Shown piece by piece: positions 5,057 to 10,264 of a stretch of DNA of 11,750 nt. The position numbers were made by a program, and so were the translations under genes. The notes beneath the pieces were generated by a model. It was not told the DNA's origin, made no database searches, and saw only the letters and a list, made by a program, of their open reading frames with translations. How positions within the stretch are numbered: the stretch's first letter is position 1; each line of letters begins with the position of its first letter. Source of the DNA: JBLMZH01 sp050258715 (GTDB lineage: Bacteria > Patescibacteriota > Doudnabacteria > UBA920 > O2-02-FULL-48-8); the NCBI GenBank assembly GCA_050258715.1, contig JBLMZH010000041.1:1-11750 (forward strand), in the 5' to 3' direction.

Positions 5057-5488
5057 TTAGTTCGGTATTGATTTCAGATTCTTCAAATGCTCCAGGCTTT
5101 TTGCGATTACTTCTTTCATATAATCGCTCATTTTATAATTGCCGATTTCCTCAAACGAAACCCAGGCAAAATCCTGATGCTCTTCGCTCATTTTCGGTTG
5201 GCTGTTTTGATCAATAAGGCGGCAAAGAAAATTTATCTCAATCCTTTGTTTCTCTCCCAGCATGTAATTGCCAATGAAAAGTGGCATTTGAGCTTTAACG
5301 TTTAGGTCGCACTCTTCCTTTACTTCACGTTTGATTGCTTCTTCTGGCGTCTCCCCGTAATCCGAACCGCCTCCTGGTATCTCCCAATACCCCGGCAAAA
5401 AGTCTTCCTTATCCGCCCGCTTCAAGATCAGGAATTTATTTTCTTCGTTGACTATCAACGCTCCAGTCGAAACCTGTTGTTGTCTCAT
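5057..5488 (-). CDS. Nudix hydrolase (MutT-like)
   Basis: 143 aa cytoplasmic Nudix-fold enzyme that would hydrolyse a nucleoside diphosphate linked to another group, for example oxidised or non-canonical NTPs. The Nudix box spans residues 40-62: G40, E46 and then REVKEECDL (54-62). The box's usual REuxEExGu is intact for its metal-binding Glu residues (E55, E58, E59), but the Gly is Asp61. W35-EIPGG just before the box is typical of MutT/8-oxo-dGTPase-type members. The length is normal. It is AT-rich, and no Shine-Dalgarno precedes ATG 5488. It follows the HNH gene by 37 nt on the same strand and may share its transcript. Exact substrate is not determinable. Confidence 0.88.
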   Translation of the reverse strand: MRQQQVSTGALIVNEENKFLILKRADKEDFLPGYWEIPGGGSDYGETPEEAIKREVKEECDLNVKAQMPLFIGNYMLGEKQRIEINFLCRLIDQNSQPKMSEEHQDFAWVSFEEIGNYKMSDYMKEVIAKSLEHLKNLKSIPN

Positions 5489-5525
5489 AATTATTATTTA
5501 AGATTTATTCATAAGAGTAAAGTTA

Positions 5526-6224
5526 TTAAAATACTAAACCCCAAAATTCAATATGATTCCAAATTTTAACTTTATATAAAACTTGTTGCGGGAAATCCTT
5601 ATTAACAGCGTATTCGGCAACAAATCCAAGACCCAGAGATATCCTTTCCAATGTTGGAATCATTAACATAGCCCATTTTTCAAAATATTGATCCATCTTT
5701 GGCTGAACTGCATAAGCATAATATATTTGTACTTTTCGGTCTCTTTCAACAAACCGATTTAATAATTTATACTCCAATCCTTTAATTACTTTTTCTGCAA
5801 ATTTGTTTAATGCTTTATTCGATGTTTGCACCGCTGTTGTGCCCCTCACCCCTTCTTTTGGAGCGAGCCCTTTTATAGTTTGTTCGGGTTTATAAGTAAC
5901 GAAGTCCCTAAGAACTTTTTTCAATGCTCTTTTTCGAATTTGCTTTACAAAATAATTGGTAGTATCAGAAATGCTGAGGGTTTTTTCAACCCTCTCTCTA
6001 ATTCCTTTTGAAGCTGGTTCTTTAGGATCGACCCCCATTCCCCACCTCAGAAACAAAACCTCCTCAATCATCTTTAAATATTTATTACATCCGATACAGC
6101 AAGGAACAGTCCATCTTTGGATTGATTCAGGAGTACCATCCGGAAACCAAGAAGAAGGAAAGATGTGATCTTTCGTTCGATTTTGTTTATTCAATTCTGA
6201 CAAACAATATACACATCTTTCCAT
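5526..6224 (-). CDS. HNH-type endonuclease-like protein
   Basis: 232 aa from the chosen start. The N-terminal domain has C4-x2-C7, then KDHIFPSSWFP (D19, H20) and C43-x2-C46-N47, the zinc-binding and catalytic pattern of HNH families such as HNH_5 (CxxC ... (E/D)H..P ... CxxCN). The remaining about 170 residues are basic and unrecognised, with aromatic-rich strands near the C-terminus. HNH domains cut or nick DNA; the target is unknown, and it could be a stand-alone nuclease, a restriction enzyme or a homing-type enzyme. The frame opens at 6260, but that start lies on the preceding terminator hairpin. MERCVYC at 6224 begins right at the zinc motif, so I prefer it. Neither start has an SD. It is very AT-rich (about 35% GC in one sampled line), unlike most flanking genes. 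Confidence 0.72.
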   Translation of the reverse strand: MERCVYCLSELNKQNRTKDHIFPSSWFPDGTPESIQRWTVPCCIGCNKYLKMIEEVLFLRWGMGVDPKEPASKGIRERVEKTLSISDTTNYFVKQIRKRALKKVLRDFVTYKPEQTIKGLAPKEGVRGTTAVQTSNKALNKFAEKVIKGLEYKLLNRFVERDRKVQIYYAYAVQPKMDQYFEKWAMLMIPTLERISLGLGFVAEYAVNKDFPQQVLYKVKIWNHIEFWGLVF

Positions 6225-6234
6225 ATTTCTCAAG

Positions 6235-6240
6235 ATTATC
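6235..6240 (-). promoter_or_regulatory. Possible -10 element ahead of the HNH gene
   Basis: GATAAT on the minus strand lies 10 nt before the preferred ATG 6224, so a transcript from it would be nearly leaderless. A TTGTTA-like -35 is present but 19 bp away. Weak evidence. Confidence 0.3.
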
Positions 6241-6260
6241 AACCTAACAATTTTTAGCAT

Positions 6261-6286
6261 AACAAAAAATCGCCATGATGGCGATT
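6261..6286 (-). terminator. Intrinsic terminator of the zinc-ribbon gene at 6285
   Basis: The perfect palindrome centred on 6277 (AATCGCC 6268-6274 / GGCGATT 6280-6286) is followed on the minus strand by TTTTTTGTT. It overlaps the stop codon (6285-6287) and separates this gene from the HNH gene. Confidence 0.8.
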
Positions 6287-6524
6287 AATTTGTCCCTTCG
6301 GGAGGTAAAGAAGGACTAGGAGATGGCGAAGGAGAAGCGCTGACAATCGTAATTACAGAGCCTGCAGGATTGGCAACAGTCACAAACATTTGATGTGGTA
6401 AATGTACCACATCTTCATGTTCGCAATTCCCACATTTATAGAAAACGGAGGCGGGAATGTAATAAGCTAGCATAAGCAAGACTGCTCCACAACTTTTACA
6501 TTTTATTTCTATTTCTTTATTCAT
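6285..6524 (-). CDS. Small zinc-ribbon protein with Ser-Pro tail
   Basis: 79 aa. Two CxxC knuckles (C9/C12 and C31/C34) around an apolar stretch (AVLLMLAYYIPASVFY) make a zinc ribbon like those in small metal-binding or transcription-related proteins. Residues 47-61 look like a short beta segment and lead to a Ser-Pro repeat (SPSPSPSPS) and a short polar end. The Ser-Pro run suggests an extended, flexible tail. The apolar stretch between the knuckles is too short and mixed to call a membrane helix. No SD is seen. A TATAAT -10 lies 21 nt upstream and a fitted terminator follows, so it forms a single-gene unit. Function unknown. Confidence 0.65.
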   Translation of the reverse strand: MNKEIEIKCKSCGAVLLMLAYYIPASVFYKCGNCEHEDVVHLPHQMFVTVANPAGSVITIVSASPSPSPSPSLPPEGTN

Positions 6525-6545
6525 AAACTATCTTTAATTTCGGCT

Positions 6546-6551
6546 ATTATA
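6546..6551 (-). promoter_or_regulatory. -10 element (TATAAT) of the zinc-ribbon gene
   Basis: A perfect TATAAT on the minus strand 21 nt before ATG 6524. The -35 region is poor (GACTAC or similar). The predicted leader is about 15 nt, as for the glucosaminidase-like genes. Confidence 0.5.
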
Positions 6552-6622
6552 TCAATACAATACAACAATGTAGTCCAAATAAGCAACGGCTTTTCTGCGA
6601 GCGCGGAAAAATCGTTTGGGTT

Positions 6623-6659
6623 AAAAAAAGCCCTACGCATAAATTGCATGCGTAGGGCT
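6623..6659 (-). terminator. Intrinsic terminator of the GHKL-ATPase operon
   Basis: The 12-bp perfect stem AGCCCTACGCAT (6629-6640) / ATGCGTAGGGCT (6648-6659) has a 7-nt loop and is followed on the minus strand by TTTTTTTAA. It lies 19 nt beyond the operon's last stop codon. Confidence 0.9.
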
Positions 6660-6678
6660 CACGGAAAGGACTCGCTGC

Positions 6679-8424
6679 CTACCTTCTCGCCTTGGCGAGT
6701 TTCGGTCTGGCTGGAGCCTTGCTGATCTTCACGGCTTGCTTCGGCCGGGTTGGCACCCTGCCTGCCAGCACGTCCGCGTTGATCAACATGTAAACGTAAG
6801 GTCCGTTGAGTTCGTCAAGCACAAGCCGGGCGAAACTGGACCAGTCTGCCGGCGCGGCCTTGAGTTCCAGCGCCTGGAGCATCAGGTACTCCTGGAATCG
6901 CATCAGGGTCTTGTCGCTGTGCTCCTCGCACTGCCGCCAGAGCGGATGGAGAACGTTGATCTTCAAAAGGCCGGTTTCGTCGTCCAAGGCCCAGAGGCAG
7001 TCGCTCCCCTGCATGGCGTCGTGCATGAGCTGCAGCCCGAGGCTGTTCGACTTGACCACGACCCTTCGGCTCCCCCTTGGACCGACGACGGTCAAGGGAT
7101 GATGGCCGATCTTTTCGATTTCGGGCTCGGACTTTGTCCGGGGCTCCGAATCTCCTTCGCCACCGGCCTCCTGGCCAGCGCTGGCCGTGACGGAGATTGC
7201 GGTGATCGGGCTCTCCTTGCCCTTGTGTTCGACGTGCCCCTCGCCAATCGACCCCTTCCTGAAGGAACCAATGGCTTTGAGGAGAACTTCGAACGTCGGA
7301 TGCTTGAGAAGCTCCTCGATCACGCGCATGGAGCGCACACCCAGCATTTGGTAGCGCTCCTCCTGGCGCTGCTCCTGGGCTTCCTTGAAGTGATCCTGCC
7401 CGTGCTTCTTGAACCACTCCTCGATCGTGCTGCACAACCCCGCCAGCGCATCGTTGGCCTCGAAGCCTTTTCGGCCGGCGTGGAGCTTGACCTTGGAGTT
7501 CAGGATCTCACCTTCGAAGAAGCCCGACTTCAAGGCTGCAACCAGCTCGTCCGAGAGCTGGCAAACCTCGGGCAGCGACCGGTTGAAAGTCGCGAAATCG
7601 AGCCTGTAGTCGTTGCTGGCTTCCCCGATCAGGACCTTGCCTCGGCGTCCCTTGGCCGTTTTCTTGGCCAGAAAGAGCTTGAAGATCGTCTTGCCGGAGT
7701 CGTGTTCCCGGTATTCCTCTTCCGGCAAGCGGTTGCCCTCGAACTCCTTGGCTCGGATTTCCTGACTGGTTCGGGAACCATCCTCGTCGGTGATGGTCAC
7801 GATGACGATCGTCTTCTTCCGGCGCATCGCGGTTCCGAACCGCTCGAGGATCCCTTCGCGAAGCGAGTCGAACGTCACCTTGTTGATCTGCCGGTCCGGA
7901 GTGTAGCTCTCGATCCGGACCTCGGTTCGCCAGGATACACAGTTGAGGACTTTGCCATGCGCCGTCTTCTGCTGGAGATTCTCTCCGCGCATGAACTGGA
8001 GTTCCGGCCGCGTCCTCATCGGAATGCCGGAAATCTTGTCCTGCGCCCGGAGATCTTCCGTGACGAAGCACCACTCCAAGTAATTCCGGGGTTCGCGCCT
8101 GGGGGTGGACGTGAACGTGAACCTCACGCACTTGCCGAGCGGCGAGATGAGACCGAGTCCGAAACGCCCCAGCTTGTCATGCTTCTTGATCGTCGATGAC
8201 ACGCTGGTCAGTGCCCTCTCGAATTCGGCCTGGGTCACGCCTTCACCGTCGTCCCGGACCGAGATGGTGCGGGATTTCTGGTTCACGGTAATCATGATCC
8301 TTTCGGCCGCCTTGTCGATGCAGTTCTGCACCGTCTCGAACAGCACGTCAATGATCCTCGGGTAGTAGCCGGCCAGTTTCAGCAGGGCTTCGCCCTCATG
8401 GAAGCCGAATGGGCTCTTGTTCAT
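6679..8424 (-). CDS. GHKL (HSP90/MutL/MORC-like) ATPase
   Basis: 581 aa, cytoplasmic. The N-terminal ATP-binding domain shows the Bergerat-fold motifs: N box FETVQNCIDKAA (E30, N34, D37), G1 box VRDDGEGV (D59, G60, G62) and G2 box GRFGLGLISP (86-95). A middle region (about 110-340) resembles the transducer part of such ATPases. A helical segment leads to a low-complexity Gly/Glu/Ser linker (about 414-440). A C-terminal domain follows with KINVLHPLW (488-496), a helix and a basic Lys/Arg/Pro tail (ISKAPARPKLAKARR). GHKL ATPases close like a clamp on ATP; relatives include HSP90, MutL, gyrase B and the MORC group linked to restriction systems. No nuclease or kinase domain is seen. The SD AAGGAG lies 6 nt before ATG 8424. 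It follows the HTH gene by 26 nt and is the last gene of the operon. Family sure; role unknown. Confidence 0.85.
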   Translation of the reverse strand: MNKSPFGFHEGEALLKLAGYYPRIIDVLFETVQNCIDKAAERIMITVNQKSRTISVRDDGEGVTQAEFERALTSVSSTIKKHDKLGRFGLGLISPLGKCVRFTFTSTPRREPRNYLEWCFVTEDLRAQDKISGIPMRTRPELQFMRGENLQQKTAHGKVLNCVSWRTEVRIESYTPDRQINKVTFDSLREGILERFGTAMRRKKTIVIVTITDEDGSRTSQEIRAKEFEGNRLPEEEYREHDSGKTIFKLFLAKKTAKGRRGKVLIGEASNDYRLDFATFNRSLPEVCQLSDELVAALKSGFFEGEILNSKVKLHAGRKGFEANDALAGLCSTIEEWFKKHGQDHFKEAQEQRQEERYQMLGVRSMRVIEELLKHPTFEVLLKAIGSFRKGSIGEGHVEHKGKESPITAISVTASAGQEAGGEGDSEPRTKSEPEIEKIGHHPLTVVGPRGSRRVVVKSNSLGLQLMHDAMQGSDCLWALDDETGLLKINVLHPLWRQCEEHSDKTLMRFQEYLMLQALELKAAPADWSSFARLVLDELNGPYVYMLINADVLAGRVPTRPKQAVKISKAPARPKLAKARR

Positions 8425-8450
8425 CGCTGACTCCTTCTTGCTTCTTGCTG

Positions 8451-9194
8451 TTATCGCTCGTTGCTCACGATTTCGCGCGCCTTTTCGCTGCAGAGGCGGC
8501 TGGAGGCTTTTGAGAGCCGGAACATGCCGTCGCTACCCGTAAGGGAACGCAGCTTGTTCCTCTGCTCACGCGTCGTGTCCGTGACCGCTTTCTCCAACAG
8601 CGGCGTGATTGCCAGGACGAAATGGGCCAGGATCGAAATCGATTCGTCGTCGACTTGACCCTCTGCCGGATTCGTTCTGACGGGAAGCGCTTGAACGCTG
8701 ACCTGTTCGAACCCGCCCACCCGCTTCATCAACTGGGCTTTGGCTTCAGCCAGCGCTGACTTGTGCTTTTCGTAGAGCGCTTGGATCTTCTTTTCCCGAT
8801 TGGAACTCGTATTTGAAGTCCCGTGGGAGAGCCGCAAAACAGAGTGACTGTCAGTGAAATCGAGTTCCTTGATTGCCTCATCCATCGGCAGGACGCCGTA
8901 AGCCAGCATTTCTGCCAGCCTATAGTTGAGTGGCCTGATGATGCGAAGGTTCGCCAGCTCGGCAACTTCGTAGCCAACCGCTTCGAGGAAGAATTGGAGC
9001 CTCACCAGCGGTTCGCCAAGCGGCTTGTTCCGATCTGACAGCCAGGATGTGACCGTGTCGGTGCCGACTCCCAGAAAATCCGCCATCGGCTGTTTTGACC
9101 TCGCCGCGTTCTTCGCTCCTTTTGGCGGCCAAAAATGCTTCGCGTAATGCCGCAAGCACTCTTCTCCGCTCCCTTTGAAGGAAACCTTGTTCAC
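8451..9194 (-). CDS. HTH protein of the GHKL-ATPase operon
   Basis: 247 aa. Residues 36-82 form a helix-turn-helix: MADFLGVGTDTVTSWLSD, then KPLGEPLVRLQFFLEAVG, the pattern of XRE-type repressor domains (adfLGVst.TV.rWl...P.Ge.lvRL). A second helical unit (91-125, LAEMLAYGVLPMDEAIKELD) may be another DNA-binding or dimer domain. After it come a charged helix likely to form a coiled coil (133-160) and a C-terminal helical domain. The GTG start at 9194 overlaps the TGA of the upstream gene in GTGA (4 nt), with SD GGAGGTGA just before it, so translation is probably coupled. It probably binds DNA and either represses the operon or gives target specificity to the ATPase; both ideas are inference. 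Confidence 0.75.
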   Translation of the reverse strand: MNKVSFKGSGEECLRHYAKHFWPPKGAKNAARSKQPMADFLGVGTDTVTSWLSDRNKPLGEPLVRLQFFLEAVGYEVAELANLRIIRPLNYRLAEMLAYGVLPMDEAIKELDFTDSHSVLRLSHGTSNTSSNREKKIQALYEKHKSALAEAKAQLMKRVGGFEQVSVQALPVRTNPAEGQVDDESISILAHFVLAITPLLEKAVTDTTREQRNKLRSLTGSDGMFRLSKASSRLCSEKAREIVSNER

Positions 9195-9493
9195 GATTCA
9201 CCTCCGGCTTCTTGCTTCTTGCTTGTTGCTGCTGCCATGACAGGACGGGCTCCGAATGCCCGCCAACCCTTGGCGAACTTCTGGATGTTGCTGACAACGA
9301 CAACCTGTCCCTTGATAGGGTCCATCTTTCCCGCCCAGTAGGTCAGGGCGAAAGTGATGGACGTCCCTTTGGGGAAGTCGCCGTTGCTGGTCGTGTAAGC
9401 CACCACGTAGGGCGGCTTTCTTTCACGACAAATCTCGCCGATGACGACCTCTGCTTCCGACGGCGGTGATCCTTCTTGCTTGTTGCTTGACAC
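9191..9493 (-). CDS. Small beta-rich orphan, first gene of the GHKL operon
   Basis: 100 aa, no family recognised. The middle (about 27-88) alternates strands: PPYVVAYTTSNGDFPKGTSI, ITFALTYWAG, then PIKGQVVVVSNIQKFAKGWR and AFGARPV, consistent with a small beta-barrel (OB or SH3-like) but not provable here. The ends are alike: residues 2-8 (SSNKQEG) and 90-98 (TSKKQEAGG) come from the same short DNA repeat (GCAAGAAG type). The start is GTG 9493 with SD AAGGAGGG about 9 nt upstream. A consensus promoter precedes it, and its stop overlaps the start of the HTH gene. There are no cysteines, signal peptide or membrane segment. Confidence 0.65.
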   Translation of the reverse strand: MSSNKQEGSPPSEAEVVIGEICRERKPPYVVAYTTSNGDFPKGTSITFALTYWAGKMDPIKGQVVVVSNIQKFAKGWRAFGARPVMAAATSKKQEAGGES

Positions 9494-9533
9494 TTATTGT
9501 CCCTCCTTACCCAACGAAATGTGCTAATCACGA

Positions 9534-9562
9534 ATTTTACAATATATGCATTAAGCAGTCAA
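9534..9562 (-). promoter_or_regulatory. Promoter of the GHKL-ATPase operon
   Basis: TTGACT (9562-9557), a 17-bp spacer and TAAAAT (9539-9534) on the minus strand. The predicted start is near 9527, giving a leader of about 33 nt. This is a strong sigma70 match. Confidence 0.8.
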
Positions 9563-9597
9563 GGCAAAAAATGGGTTAAAAGTTTGAATTTATATTT

Positions 9598-9640
9598 TTA
9601 AAAAACGAAAAGCAGGTCACGCATTGCGCGCAACCTGCTT
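9598..9640 (-). terminator. R2-type intrinsic terminator of the zinc-ribbon gene at 9665
   Basis: AAGCAGGT (9610-9617) / ACCTGCTT (9633-9640) around the same 15-nt loop as at 2074-2088. A T-rich run follows on the minus strand (TTTTCGTTTTTT). It lies 24 nt beyond the stop codon. Confidence 0.85.
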
Positions 9641-9664
9641 CTACCCCGTTCTCGACGTGCGTTG

Positions 9665-9868
9665 TCAGCAAGTCCAATCCTTCAGGATCTCTGACACCGC
9701 ACTGGCCTCACCTTGGTAGAAACCAATGTAAGCGCCGCATTTCCAACAGTTGGCCGAACCGCCCTTCACCCTTGGAGCCCCACAGCATACGCAGTGGTCC
9801 TGGTCCTTTGCTTCCTTCTGCCTGACAGAAGGGTGCCGGTTGTCTTCCGTTTTCTCGTCGTTGCTCAT
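9665..9868 (-). CDS. Small zinc-ribbon protein, 67 aa
   Basis: A charged N-terminus (MSNDEKTEDNRHPSVRQKEA) leads to a zinc ribbon. Its first knuckle is C26-V-C28-C29-G and its second is NCWKCG (C41, C44), with a further C67 at the C-terminus. The C..CGAPR and CWKCGA forms resemble rubredoxin-like knuckles of small metal-binding proteins. Residues 45-66 end in an acidic helix (EASAVSEILKDW). Family not recognised. The SD AGGAGG lies 6 nt before ATG 9868. A good promoter is about 47 nt upstream, and an R2 terminator closes the unit. Confidence 0.7.
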   Translation of the reverse strand: MSNDEKTEDNRHPSVRQKEAKDQDHCVCCGAPRVKGGSANCWKCGAYIGFYQGEASAVSEILKDWTC

Positions 9869-9914
9869 TCGAACCTCCTATATGTACAAGTCCCGCTTTT
9901 GATTTTGATCATAA

Positions 9915-9943
9915 AGGCTACCAAAAAACGAGAGCAAAGTCAA
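9915..9943 (-). promoter_or_regulatory. Promoter of the zinc-ribbon gene at 9665
   Basis: TTGACT (9943-9938), a 17-bp spacer and TAGCCT (9920-9915) on the minus strand. The -10 is imperfect. The predicted start near 9908 gives a 40-nt leader. Confidence 0.5.
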
Positions 9944-9989
9944 GATTATTAGCGGTCCAATGAATAGATTCCCGCTTTCGCGAGGACAG

Positions 9990-10026
9990 CAAACAAAAGA
10001 AAGCCGCAAACTACGTGTTTGCGGCT
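9990..10026 (-). terminator. Orphan minus-strand terminator
   Basis: A 10-bp perfect stem AGCCGCAAAC (10002-10011) / GTTTGCGGCT (10017-10026) with a 5-nt loop and a minus-strand T-rich tail (TTCTTTTGTTTG). No gene ends in front of it: the next minus-strand gene already has its terminator at 10194-10233. It may mark a lost gene or a small RNA. Confidence 0.7.
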
Positions 10027-10077
10027 GATTGCTCCAGCTGACGCCGTACAGGATGGGAGTGTTGGGAGCATTGGTGC

Positions 10078-10195
10078 TTCTAAATCCTAAACAAATTCCA
10101 ATGATCAAAATTCAAAGTTCAAAACAATGGGTTTAGAACATTAAAACATTTGAATTTTGAACTTGTTTAGAATTTAGAATTTAGAACTTAGAGCT
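10078..10195. repeat. R3 AT-rich palindromic repeat, copy 2
   Basis: The core is nearly identical to copy 1 (1161-1246), with one mismatch seen by eye. It is an imperfect palindrome (TTCTAAAC-like/GTTTAGAA, AAAATTCAAA/TTTGAATTTT) with TTTAGAA-type repeats at the edge. It lies between an orphan terminator and the R2 terminator of the surface-protein gene, filling the 10027-10193 gap. Confidence 0.75.
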
Positions 10196-10233
10196 TTAAA
10201 AAAAGCAGGTCACGCTTTACGCGCAACCTGCTT
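10194..10233 (-). terminator. R2-type intrinsic terminator of the surface-protein gene
   Basis: AAGCAGGT (10203-10210) / ACCTGCTT (10226-10233) with a 15-nt loop that differs at two bases from the other two R2 copies. A run of T follows on the minus strand. Confidence 0.85.
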
Positions 10234-10264
10234 TATTCGAACGATGTTGGGCTTTAAATTGCCT

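Noticed and set aside
6736..8199. Long open frame on the plus strand (487 codons) opposite the GHKL ATPase
   Set aside because: It lies fully antisense to a gene with clear ATPase motifs, has no SD or recognisable domain and comes from the high-GC codon pattern.
9878..10108. Minus-strand frame of 76 codons
   Set aside because: It runs across the orphan terminator hairpin and the promoter of the zinc-ribbon gene, has no SD and no sensible protein pattern.
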